Shown here: piece by piece, positions 48,990 through 63,180 of the stretch
How the letters are laid out: each line of letters starts with the position of its first letter
Position numbering within the stretch: the first letter of the stretch is position 1
Assembly: GCA_002105175.1 (NCBI GenBank)
Contig: MCGE01000015.1
Coordinates: 868,001-932,000 of the forward strand
DNA length: 64,000 nt
Direction of reading: 5' to 3'
From: Absidia repens
Lineage: Eukaryota > Mucoromycota > Mucoromycetes > Mucorales > Cunninghamellaceae
Program-made: the position numbers and the translations under genes
Notes under the pieces: model-generated
Seen by the model: only the letters and a program-made list of their open reading frames with translations
Told to the model about the DNA's origin: nothing
Databases searched by the model: none

Positions 48990-50746
48990 ATGAACACCTC
49001 TTTGGCGGCTCTCTTTATCTTATCTTACATCGTCTCAAACTTTGTGGCCGGTACGCAAGACTATTGTCAACCTGGATATAGGCCTAATGGTATGAACTAT
49101 GAATTTGATCTGTCGCCTATGGATCGGTAAGCCCACCCATTTTCATATCAAAACTCTTCTCCTTTTCACTGTCCTAACCCTATCCTTTTTTTTTTTTTTT
49201 CTTTTTGGCTTTTTGCTGTATCTGCCCTCTCCGCTCCCCCACCTGCCTGGATGATAAACAACAAGCGATTTTATGATGGAACTCCAATCGATCACTAAAC
49301 CATCTATGAAAATTACTCGAACTTATGTCAATATATGCAATCCTGTTTCGAAGCCTCCCATTACATATGATGAAGACTTTTGCAAACCGAACACTGTAAG
49401 GTCCCAAAAATGATAAATTGAAAACAGGAGGGTTGGGGAAGGTTGGCGGCAAAAGAAAAAGAAAACACACACACGCACCCACTTACACTCTTTTTATTTG
49501 GTTCAGTATGTTTGTTTACGTCTTTACCACCGAAGGGGGGATGTGGAAAGATTGGATGAAGTCGAAGAGCTAGCGGGGGACTATGATGAGTAAGTGAGTG
49601 ATGTGATAAAGATGCATGCATTTATATGTATTGTCTGTGCGTTGTATGTGTATGTGGCATTTATTGATCTACCTTCTTCTTTTTTTTTTTTGTGTGCGTT
49701 GCTGGGCGGGCGGGTCACAGCTTTAAGCTATCTCCTGAATTCAAGCCTATCTCAAATAATCAAGACCCTTCATCTGGTAAGAAAAAATAAACCCCCTCCT
49801 CAATTTGAATTTCCATTCATGCATCATCGTTCGTTTTATATATTTATAAATATATGATAGAGGGGAGTAAGGTGACATTGACTTTACATGGCGGAAAGGT
49901 GGAGGACAAGACACAAACGGTGGAAATCACTTTGGAATGTGGTCATAATGAATCTCGGGTAAAAATAAGTGAAACTACATACTACTATTTATTGTTTTAT
50001 TTTTTATCACTAAAAATCGATCTTTTTTTTTTTTTTTTTTCTTGCCGGATGGATGGATGCAAAATAGGAGAACCCAAATGGGCCTAACCTCATCTCTGAT
50101 GATGGTTATCTCACAAAGCTTCACTGGAAAGTCCCTTTCGCTTGTGCGTAAGTAGTGTGATACGATAAAAACAAAAAAAGGAAGGAACGCGCAACTCAAC
50201 TTTTACGGTTTGTGGCTGATGATAGGACTAAATCTGGGAAGAAACCGCCTGCATCAAATCAACCAAAGAAGGAAGGTAGCAAGGAAGATAGTAAGGAACC
50301 AGAACATGGTAGCAAATCAATCATCAGTTGGATTTTTACTGCGTATGTATTCTGAATAGTTACAGAGGGGAAGTCGTGGGGTATCAAGATATAGCTGAAG
50401 ATCAACGTTATCTCACCATGGACTGTTTATTTATTTCTTTTACGTGTGTCGGCGGTGGGGGGGTTATATATAGTTTGGGTATATTGTTGGCGCTCTACTT
50501 TATCGCGGGTATAATTTACAACTTCAAGGTGTTTAATGCTCGAGGGTTAGACTTGATTCCACACCGAGGTAACTAAGCAAACAGCATGAAATATCAGATA
50601 TATTGAATATTTCTACTCACCTTTTTTTTTTATATATTATAGATTTCTGGCTGGATTTGCCATATTTGATCAAGGATTTGATCTCTCAATTGATGGGAGC
50701 CATTACTTCTTCTCGCCGTGGTGGAAACGGATATGTGTCTGTTTAG
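48990..50746 (+). CDS. Atg27-like type I membrane receptor (MRH domain)
   Basis: Nine exons: 48990-49126, 49266-49395, 49507-49589, 49721-49776, 49861-49958, 50068-50147, 50226-50342, 50474-50568 and 50643-50746, giving 299 residues. The start gives a signal peptide (MNTSLAALFILSYIVSNFVA). The lumenal part is a mannose-6-phosphate-receptor-homology domain with paired cysteines (DYCQPGY, TYVNICNP, DEDFCKPNT, YVCLRLYH, LECGHNESR, VPFACA). After a Lys/Ser linker comes one membrane span at about 226-248 (SWIFTALGILLALYFIAGII), then the Atg27 tail NFKVFNARGLDLIPHRDFW and a terminal YVSV. Atg27 cycles between vacuole, Golgi and Atg9 vesicles and aids Atg9 traffic. The span is built only if the intron 50343-50473 (GTATGT donor) is removed; the unspliced reading has a Gly run instead. 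Confidence 0.88.
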
Positions 50747-51797
50747 AAGTAGTTAGAGTAGTGTAGTATATATATTTTTATTTATGACACCATCTCTGAG
50801 GCTTCCTCTCTCCTCTATTATTCACAAAACTTTTATATCTCTTTTTTTATTATCGTTACTATTTTGGGCCTTTTTATTAAGTTTTAATTTGATTAGCTTT
50901 TTTTTTTTTTTATTATGTATACAAATAAAAAATTACAAATACAGAAAAACAAATGTCAGGTATTTTACATGAACATTGTGACATATAAATGGGCAAAGGA
51001 ATGTGGGTAAAGGTCATTAATACATTTAGAAAAGCAATGCTATGTTGTACTGTACCCACAATACAGCAGTGTGGTGTTTTTATGAAAGCGGATGCAACTC
51101 GAGATAAATGACTTTGAGGGTTTCCTGGCGGATTTCAATTTTTTAATCTTTTTTAAGGGGTCCCTGGAAATTTTCATTTGCTATTCATTAATACATTTGA
51201 CAATGTTAACCTTCACTATAATATGTTGTACAACTATTACTATCGACTCTCCTCCCTCCCTCCCCCAATATATAGATAATAACTTGTCAATGCAAGTTCA
51301 TTGCATTTGAGGTAATATGTTTCTGTGACACAAAAATCACTAGGGGCAATTAATACGCGGTACCTTGGAACCTACCCTTCATACTCTTTTAGCCCCTTGA
51401 TGGGTTTTCCGCTTGGGCTTGAAGGGCTTTTGTTAGAGTGTTTATGTTTTTTGTTATTTGTTTACTCAACGGAAATAATGAATTACTCACATATATAGAT
51501 ATATATAAATTTAAATACAGTATGATTAGTCTAGTGGAGGGTATATAAATAATTCTCTATTGGGATAGCTACGCTGGCGGTAAGGCCTCCGTTTATTAAC
51601 ATAATTGGTTGAGTCATACATGTTATCAAGTGACCTAGAACTGTCAATCAGTGGCTAAAGCTCTAATAACGGGGAGAGTGAGAAAAGTAGTCATGGTGCG
51701 TGAGAGATTGAAAGCAGGTATTTGATATGGCATTCACAAAATAACCATAATATACGCTTTTGCTCATTATACAATGGGTCAGAAGATGGTTGATAAA
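50747..51797. other. intergenic stretch, no gene seen
   Basis: 3' UTR of the Atg27-like gene, then AT-rich spacer. An imperfect inverted repeat (AGCCCCTT...AAGGGCTT) lies at about 51391-51430. No coding frame of interest. Confidence 0.4.
50924..50929 (+). terminator. poly(A) signal AATAAA, Atg27-like gene
   Basis: Canonical hexamer 178 bases after the stop at 50746. Confidence 0.5.
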
Positions 51798-51960
51798 AAG
51801 ACATATTTTATTTGGAGGAATATGGAACATACTAAACTAAGAGCATGGGGTCCATTGTAACAAAGGATCTTCTGATGGAATGTAGCATGAGTGTGGATTT
51901 CTAGGGTATTCTTAGGGATAGTCAACATTAATCTAAAGATTCGGTTGTAGCAATTCCAAA
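51798..51960 (-). repeat. partial, decayed piece of repeat R
   Basis: AAAGACATATTTTATTTGGAG followed by ACATACTAAACTAAGAGC and GTCAACATTAATCT resembles the 3' part of R copy 4 (52146-52195) and of copy 3, so this seems to be a second, fragmentary insertion or an internal duplication next to copy 4. Confidence 0.4.
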
Positions 51961-51964
51961 AAAA

Positions 51965-52440
51965 AAAAAAACCCCCTAAGTCATTGACAATACAAGAGAA
52001 AAACTACAAAGGGATATTTTTTTATTATTTTTATTGAAGTGTAGCAATACATCTAAAGCAGGTGGCGATGGTAATAAAAACGGAATCTATTGCACACGAC
52101 GTGAGAGAAGAACTAATGGGTCATTGTTCATTGGGCTAAGTAAAAAAGAGACATATTTTATTGAGTTATAGATATAACCTATGACTAAACTAAGCTAATG
52201 AAGACGCCAAAAAGTAAAACTATTGGTAGTCCAAAATCCTAGATCCAAAATGAAAGGGTTTCCCAATGCATCTTGTAATCTCTTAGTTGAAACCCCTTCT
52301 AAAGTAGTCCTGACACTAATCTAAGATCACCATGACCCCAAATAAGTTGAATGGTGAGGAAAAAAAAAAGAAAGAAAGAAAGAGAGGGTGGAAAAAAAAT
52401 TGGGAGTAAACAAACCCCACGTGGGCGGGATTTGAAATCC
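51965..52440 (-). repeat. dispersed repeat R, copy 4
   Basis: Reverse orientation, the most diverged of the four. CACGTG at 52418-52423 in CCCCACGTGGGCGGGATTTG. Its core shares CATCTTGTAATCTCTTAG, AAATGAAAGGGTTTCCC, GTCCTGACACTAATCT and ACTAAACTAAGCTAATG with the others; the part beside the E-box (TGTTTACTCCCAATTTTTTTT read on minus) is closest to copy 1. Borders approximate. Confidence 0.75.
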
Positions 52441-53600
52441 GTCTGTGGTCTCTTTTTTTTTCTTTTTTTCTTTTTACTGACTGGGGTTATCGCGACCTTG
52501 TATTTCTCTAGACTCAACCAACTCGTTCCAGTTTGATCATCTTGGCTCGTTTGAAAATGGTTGGTGCATCTTTGACATTTAGCGAAACAATAGTCCGCTT
52601 ACTCAGCTAGCCACTTTCCAATATATGTCATATTAGCCATGGAGTCTCCTTCTTTTTCATACGGCCTTAGTCATAATTTGTTTGTTTTTTCTTTGATATA
52701 TATATGAATAAACAGAAGATATTGCTTGAATATTTACTATCGCCTGATTACGTGGTTGGGGTAAAAACAGTAGTTTCTTGACGGAGCGGCTTTGGCCCGC
52801 TAACCAAAAAAAAAAAAAAAAAAAAAAAAGATTGACCTATATTTCTTTATAGTGCATTCCAACTTCGCCAAATTGATGCAACTGGCAATCTTAATATTCT
52901 GGTGATGTATGAAAATTTAAAGTCCATTATTTTTTTTTCTATATAGTCACAGATCACTACTCATAAAAAACTAAAAATAGCAGTAATTGCTCATTCACTA
53001 TCTGTTTAGTCAAAGTAGAGATGATAAAAAGACCCTGTTTTTGGCTGTAGGCCATTAAATGCTTCTACATTTTGCATCATTTCCTTTTTGAAGATATTGA
53101 TTGATGTTGCTATCATGCCATACATAACACACACAAACACACAAACTCATATACACACATACACACAGAGGGAACATATAGTTGGGGCAAAAGTCATAAA
53201 AGCCATGTTTATTAACTGGAGAGATAAAATAAACAAAAGTAAAATACATACACTGCAGCAATCAATAACAGAAGGAAAAAAAAAGAAAAGAGAGGGAAAG
53301 TTTTTATTAAAAAAGATAGACGGTCGTATATGGGGAATCAAAGAGGGGGGGAACAATAATAAAATGATTGGAGAAGCTGATGCTATGAGAAGAAGAAGTG
53401 AGTGTGATTAAATGCGTATATACAAAGGAAGAGGGGGAGGGGGAGGGGAGGGGGGACAACTAAAAAAGATAACAAATAAAGAATAGCATACTAATGGATT
53501 AAAGGGAAGGTGATGAGTAAGGAAGGGGAGTTGGGGGGTGTAAAAAAGAAAAAGGACATCATAAAAATAAAATTGAAATGAAGACATATATAAAAAAGAA
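52441..53600. other. intergenic stretch, 3' side of the bZIP gene
   Basis: AT-rich spacer with an A tract at about 52806-52829, a CA/TA-rich stretch at 53125-53170 and the purine-rich probable 3' UTR of the bZIP gene (53430-53600). No gene seen. Confidence 0.4.
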
Positions 53601-56421
<2,821 letters not shown>

Positions 56422-58443
56422 ATAAAATAGCTAATAGTTTTAACAATGTGTAATAAAAAAATAAGAAAGGAAAGAAAAAAAGAAGGGAGAAAAAAAAAAA
56501 GGATGAGTGGGAAAAAAAAAAAAGAAAAAAAGAAAGGTCTTAATGATGATTCCTGTCCAATCAAAATGAAGGCAAAAAACATTCATTCTCCGCAATTGGC
56601 TTTGTCCCTGTTCCTGATTCTCCTTTTTGATGGTGAATCGCCGGCTGGAGATAATCAAGGCTTTACACCCTTTCCCCTTAATAACTCTTGAATTCCATAA
56701 GGTTGGCAAAAATAGCATTGCATTATGAAAAGTGTGACTTCTCGAATCTCTCTTCCACTTTATTGCCGAAGTTCTAATGTCCGCTTTCGAAGACCTTTTT
56801 AATTAGTACCGTCATCATATTATATTACCAGTTCTTGTCATTAAATACCTCTAGTAGCATGAATATTAGTGGAACAATGTGCCATCCATATTCCATAAGA
56901 ATATGAAAGTGCCTCCATTATTTTGTCTTTGACTATTTTGACAAAGTTGCGAAATAAAAATAGATTTGATGACCTGTGTTAATAGGTGATGGACCTTTTT
57001 TTTATATTATTCCCTCTTATTTATTTGTGTGTAGATATAATCATGGGGTCAAGATAATAGAGAACAATCCCTTGCAAAACTCGTATAAAGAGACTCGAAC
57101 ATCGATCGCAAAAAAAAAAAAAAAAAAAAAAGGTGTCAACTGATGGCTTGGTTATTTAAATTTACACAGCCCAAAAAGAAAGAATCCTGGCTCATCATTT
57201 GACAAGGAGAAAAAGGATGGCCAAAAGAAAGGAAAAGAGGCTGCCTACAAATTGAAGCAGTCTGCCATTAAACAATATCTAAAATAAAGGAAGAGCTTAA
57301 ATAAGTCTGGCACTTGTCCCATTCTCGGTGTAACTTGATATAAAGTTTTTGTACATGGGATTCTTACAGTTGATGGTGACAAGATAACGGTAAAAGAATT
57401 GATATTTTGTTCCCATGATAATCTGTTAGTTGTAAAAGTAAAGGGGTATTTGTTTGTTTATACCATTTAGTGAATGGGAAAAAGTAAAATCAAGTGAAAT
57501 GGAATGATCCAAGCATATGAATGGCAGAGAAAAACATTATTCTTGAAAAGCGGTGTTTAAAATTTTGCATAACGCCCAGAACTGAACAATAAAGACCAAT
57601 TAGAAATATATGTGAAGAATAATGGTGACCCAGTTCAATCAAAGATGTGGTTACCTTTTTTCTTTTTTTTCTAATACGGAATTAAAATGATTTATATCAA
57701 TTTAATTCAGTGGTAAAAAGGTAACATTAGGGTTAGGTGAGAAAAATGTTTGGTGAAGTATTTGTTGATAGTTTGTCCAACTTGAAAATCATCAACTTCT
57801 GAAATACAACTATGCAAATACAAATAAAATAGTATCACAGCAAGAATGAAGTGTCCCATCATTAAGTTAGATAATACGAATCAATTCAAAGATCGAATCC
57901 CCTTATTGGGCAAGTCCGGCTGCCTACTCATGTCATATGGCCAGTGCGTATTTATCATCAATTCACTTTTTTACAAGATATAAAGTCAATCGGTCAATCA
58001 GTTTCTTTCTTAGAATTAGTAATGTAACATGATTGGTAAAAAAAAAAAAAAAAAAAAAAAAAAGGTAAATGGAATAAATTTTTTGATATTTGAAAGCTCA
58101 TGTAGCATCATCATAACGATGAAAAGCAAAAACCCAATTCAGCTTCGTTTAAATCAGAACACATCACAAGGTTTCGGGTGAACTTGAGCGAAAAAAAAAA
58201 ACAACAACAACAACACACAGACACATGATCCATAAAATTATTAACCTCTGGTGAACATCATTTGCACCACCCGTGATAGCAAACTTATTTGACATGGAGT
58301 TCCCGCTACAGCTAGATATCGGGATTTGAATTTTTCGATTAAATTCCTTCACAAGCACTTTTCTTTTTTTCCTCTCTCTTTCGCTTTTCTTTTTTTTTCG
58401 ACACTCATACACACGATCGATATACCGCCTTCTATTTTATCAA
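56422..58443. other. long intergenic stretch, no gene seen
   Basis: Two kilobases between the divergent bZIP and TALE genes. It contains A tracts at about 57110-57131 and 58040-58063, each followed by GG, and a tRNA T-arm-like word near 57893 that fails on structure. The part at 57150-57650 has less biased composition than its surroundings, but all frames are broken by stops; a decayed gene cannot be ruled out. Confidence 0.4.
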
Positions 58444-60178
58444 ATGAACAGCACATTCACATCAAAACTGAACTCAGTAAGTAATACAATAGCGCGTCAA
58501 ATTTTTCATTGACACACTTTTTTTCTTTTTTCCTGAACACTGAAACTCCAGGCATCGCGACATTTCTCACCATTGATATTGTATCACAAATATGATAGTC
58601 TTAACTATCCAAGTCACCAGAATAAACAACATTGTCAACCCCACAATACTGATATAGAAGCACGGATATGTCAACATCTTGCAAAAACTAGCGCTATGCT
58701 TGAACGAAACGCGGACTTGTGGGCTGATCAAGAAAGCATTACTTATGCAACTTTATCCGGTAAGATAGAAAGAAAAAAGTAATAAAAAAGGCTTGGACAA
58801 AGTTGGTAAATCCGAACAACTAAATATTTATTTGATTTTTTTTCTGGTTTTATATATGGATCTGCTCATAAAAGACGTGACGACATCGCACAAAAAGGGT
58901 TTTGCCAGTGTGGCACTTACAAATGAAACACCAACGGATCAAAACGAAAACCACATCAATGATATTACTCCAAGTTCCAGCACCAGCTCAACTCGAAGCA
59001 GCAGCAGCAGCGGGAGCACAGACTCAAACAGCACAACTAGGATTGCCACACCAGTTTGTCCAGCAAAAACGATCCCCATGTCAACGTTGGTAAACTCTCC
59101 TCCATATACATCCTCGTCAGCCTCGTCACCAATCATTACACCATTGGAGCCTAAAACCAACAATATGCCCCCACCACCACTATACCAATCGAATTATTAC
59201 AGCATGACTAACTTCCATCAACGTCAGGGCGATTATCAACACTACCGTCAGTCACAGTCTCCATCCCTTCGCGACGCAAAGGAACAACCATCTGACGCAG
59301 CAAAATCAGTGTCTTACATGCTGTATTCACACAATCCTTCCCCATCTGGATTGATCGCGCCGTCAACTTCTTCGCCACATTATGCACGCAGCGGAATGAA
59401 GCGTGGTGTCAGCAATTACTACAACAAGAACCCACGTGCCCGACACATTTCGCCAACGTCACCATCACCATCATCATCATCATTATCTTTATCATTATCG
59501 CCACCGCAACCTTCGCGCTTTGCACAGCCACACCGCAAAAAAGAGATGGATTCTGGACTGAAGAAGCGACGTCGTGGAAATTTGCCAAAGCATGTCACGG
59601 AATTTCTCAAGTACTGGCTGTTACAACACAAGGAACACCCTTACCCCACGGAACGACAGAAATTTGAGCTGGCGCAACGTACAGATCTGGCTGTCAATCA
59701 AATTAGCAATTGGTTTATCAATGCAAGGCGTAGAATATTACATCCCATGTTAGAAACGGAACAACAACAACAACAACAACAACGACTTTTGGCACATCAG
59801 TATCAGTATCCTCAGCATCAGTACACGAGTATAAACCAGTCTTCTCCCCCTTCGTCCTCCTTTGGTGATCAAGATCAGCCACATTACCATCAATATACAA
59901 CCTCTTCCACTGACATAGAATTACTTGGAAAGAACGAAGACAAACACCCACGGGATGATACTTATGCCCATCATGGACACACTACCGGTAAGAAAAAAAG
60001 ATGGGATCATATTATGTAGTGATAGATAGGTCTAAATTTTATATATAAATATGTGTATGTTCTTGCTTTTCTAGAATCGGCTCATGGCATCCAGCAATTG
60101 TCTGCTCATTCATCCTCCAAGCTACCCATGATTGACATTCGTAGAAAAGATCAACATTTCTTTGCCGCTGTTTCTTGA
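58444..60178 (+). CDS. TALE-class homeobox transcription factor
   Basis: Exons 58444-58476, 58552-58759, 58875-59987 and 60075-60178 give 485 residues. The ATG at 58444 starts an 11-codon exon (MNSTFTSKLNS) that splices in frame. The homeodomain is at about 311-372: RRRGNLPKHVTEFLKYWLLQ, HPYPTERQKFELAQ and NQISNWFINARRRI; the three extra residues between helices 1 and 2 (PYP) and Ile in WFINARRR define the TALE/KN class (relatives: Cup9/Tos8 in yeast, Meis/PBX/TGIF in animals). Before it is a Ser-rich region, after it a Gln run (about 7) and His/Tyr/Gln-rich tail. The last exon (SAHGIQQLSAHSSSK...) is supported by splice phase only. Nuclear DNA-binding regulator; target unknown. Confidence 0.88.
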
Positions 60179-61393
60179 TCACAACATCTCCATCCCCCTT
60201 TACCCATATTCCCTTATTTTTGATACCCCATCTTGTTCACTAGTTAAGCCCCTTAGTTTTTTGTTTTTTGTTTTTTTTCTAGTTTTTCCCGCTTCCCTCT
60301 CCCTTTTTTCTTTTATCAAACTGTATAATATATATTATTCTCTCCTTCCCCTTAGGTTAGTATTTCTATTTATTTATTTATTTGTCTGTCCAATAATAAA
60401 CATCTCATTTTTTTTCTGGGAACTTAATCATTCACTCTCTCCATCTTTTCTGTATTGCATGAATGACATTTTATGAACATGCCATGACCCTATATTAATC
60501 AAAATAAAGAACTTGAGTGGAATACATTGGTGACACAATAGGATGATGATCCATTGGCTATTTTACTGAATTGCCCTTAAAAAAAACATATGCTAGCCAT
60601 CTTTTTTTTTTTAAAAAAAAAAAAAACGGTGATGCATGACTTGGCTCGGCACGACATTTTATTTTGTAAAGTAAATCCATGACACCATATCTTTACTTTT
60701 TTCCCCTTCTGTTGCACAAAGCATGCTTTTCTTTATTTTGAATGATGTGTGATACAAGGCTAATCCAAAATGATATTTTCCTATCATCAACCGAGCAAAA
60801 AAAAAAAAAAAAAAAAAAGGTACCCACCTTTCAGCCGGTCATTATCACATTTATCTTTTTGGGAAAAAAACAAAATAGATAGATATATTAATGAAGCCAA
60901 GTAAGGCTCCTCTAATCAATTCAAATAGCAATGTATATGTATATCTAACAAATGGAACCAAAAAAAAAAAAAAAAAAAAAAAGGTGTTGGTGTATAGCAT
61001 TTCATGAGAGTTTATAGTAGGGAATAAGGTCTGTGCACACAAATCTCTTGACTTTATATATATAATATTCACGTATAAACAATCCGCCACCCACTACTGT
61101 TTAATGAATACTGCTATCGTCACCATATTCATAAAAAGAAAGAGCGTACAAGAATAAAGATACATATAGATAAAGAAGTTGTCTTTTTTTTTTTATTTGA
61201 TAAGCGTACTAGAGAGAGGGAGTAAAAATAAAATATAGAGAGGGAGGGCACTAGCTAAGATAACCAAAAAGGTCCTAACGTATATAATAATAATATGGGT
61301 GGGAGAGAGAAAGAAAATAAGGACAATACACTACTACGACTACTACTACTACTACTACTACCACTTGGTGTGGTATGAATTGAAGCCAGTCAC
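60179..61393. other. convergent 3' ends of TALE and RhoGAP-like genes
   Basis: T/C-rich 3' UTR at the left, then AT-rich spacer with paired T10/A14 runs near 60602-60626 and two A tracts (60798-60818 and 60960-60982) followed by GGT. A (CTA)n run lies at 61330-61362. No gene seen. Confidence 0.4.
61192..61197 (-). terminator. poly(A) signal AATAAA (minus), RhoGAP-like gene
   Basis: Reads AATAAA on the minus strand about 200 bases after the stop at 61394. Confidence 0.4.
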
Positions 61394-63180
61394 CTAATAC
61401 ACCAAAGGATCACGACGAATCGAGAGGGACAGCTTCTTATGTTGGTCAGTAATCATTTGTCGCATCGTCAAGAGTCGATTCTTGCTGTTGTTGCTGATAC
61501 CGCTACTAGTGTTATTCAAGCCGCTCATTGTGCTAATGCTGCTATCCTTATTGACATGGTCGGAATGGTTGAGAGTGCTGATAGAAGGTATGGTTGATGT
61601 ATGTTTGGCATATAAAGTTGACCCGCCCCTCTACAACAACAAAAGCAATAATAAGTTTAGTATCCAACAAGACTATTGTGTCACCTCCTTTTTTTTTTTT
61701 TTACCGAGAGTGTCAATGTGTCTTGACTAATTCCACTATCACCCATATACCAAGGATCAGGCAAGTCATCCATACGCTGAGGTTGTTGCTGTTGTTGCTG
61801 TTGCTGTTGGAGGTTTTTCGTCTTGAGATAAGTGAGAGACCGGTTGAGCTTTGCCAAGGGGCGGAAGGAGGATTTTGCGGTCATTGCATCGTGTGATCGA
61901 GGGTATTGCTGTTGGTATCGAGTAAGCCATTCTTGGACATCGTCAAACGCATGGCAAAGTGAATGAGCTACACGTTCTTCCTTGTTCTTGTTGCTGCTCA
62001 TGCCGTTTTCGCTCTTTCCCTGACTGATGCTGTCGATATCAAAAAAGGAATGCTGAGTACTACCATCATAGTTGCTATTGTTGTTGTTGTTGTTGTTGAT
62101 GGCTGAGGTTGCATTTTGGTTTGCATTGACAAGAATTCGAAACAAAATAGGTGATGCGTAGGCAAGTTCTGATTTTGAATCGTTTGCTAGAGTGGTGTCA
62201 AAGATAGAATGGTACGGTTTTTCGGGAGGAGACGGCGGGTATCCATCATGAAGTGCTTTCAAGCCAATATCACTCGCGGTCCAATCATACTGTTGGATTT
62301 TGCGTCGTTGTAGAATCCGATTGTATGATTTTGCTTTTGCTTTTGCTGCTTCTGTTTTGGTGAGCGTTGGTGTTGTCGTTGGTGTTGTTATTGGTTTTGT
62401 TGTTCGAAAGGATATTCGGTTTGGATAGGCGTGAGAGACGGATATTCGTTTTTGTTGTTTGGATTCTTCTATAATCATTCGCATCAAAAAATGGCCAGCC
62501 TTTTCCGCTAGAATAGGATCACAGTCGGCAGGACCCAGAGCTACCTTTCCCATGGCATCACCCAAATGATAAGCATCCATAAGATTGTCCCTTTTGTGTT
62601 TCATGACGTTAACTAAAAAGTGCACAATGTCTGTAAGGAGTTGATAGTTTTGTTGTGGTAAGATGGTAAAGAGGTATTCGAGTGTACATGCTATATATTA
62701 TATAACGATAGAAAAAGGAATAAGTTGGTGGTTGTTCCAGTAAGATTGAAACAAATGAATAAACTTACTTTCATAATTGATTTGTCGCCAAATCTTTTTG
62801 GATAGAATCCGTTCTTTGCATCCCCAAAGAGCATCTTGTAATAAAGTAGCAACAGAGTGTACACTAAAGTGTTCAAGATCCTCCGCAGTCACCACCTGAT
62901 GATAAAACGCCTTTATAAATAATACATTATTAGGCACTACCAAAAAAGAAGAAATATCAGTATTCTCTTCATAATAAAAAAAGGACCAGTGGGTCGGCAT
63001 TTGAAATTTTTAAAATGTACCTGATTTGCGAAGAATCTTCCTTTCAAAAAGGCCTATTAGAAAAACAGTCAGTTAATCAAAGTAAAACTAGTTGCTAATT
63101 TACTAATTATTACCTCGTTTGATTATATCGTCCATGCATAGTCTAGCTAGATGAGCTGTGAAAGCAAAAGAGTAAAACAT
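61394..63180 (-). CDS. RhoGAP-fold protein, Msb1/Mug8-like
   Basis: Minus-strand exons 63180-63114, 63053-63021, 62936-62769, 62690-61705 and 61630-61394 give 496 residues. The acceptor at 62937 is chosen because it alone preserves frame (KSVPNNVLFIKAFYHQ). Residues 1-190 look like a RhoGAP-type helical domain: DLEHFSVHSVATLLQDALWG, then EYLFTILPQQNYQLLTDIVH, FLVNVMKHKRDNLMDAYHLG and GKVALGP, the last resembling the N-x2-L/G-P end of RhoGAP folds. No arginine finger is obvious in the expected loop, as in fungal Msb1/Mug8 proteins, which act in polarity and Rho/Cdc42 signalling without proven GAP activity. The rest is Ser/Thr/Asn-rich with a Gln run. The final exon (RGGSTLYAKH ... SIRRDPLVY) restores a conserved-looking end; retaining the last intron would instead add VKKKKRR. 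The first ATG after a stop sets the start; a longer 5' end is possible. Confidence 0.65.

Noticed and set aside
50328..50576. Gly-rich reading (TCVGGGGVIY) before the Atg27 membrane span
   Set aside because: It lies in an intron with a GTATGT donor at 50343; removal gives a continuous hydrophobic span that fits the family.
57885..57960. GGATTCGATC word (minus strand) resembling a tRNA T-arm
   Set aside because: The flanking bases do not form a T stem or acceptor stem.
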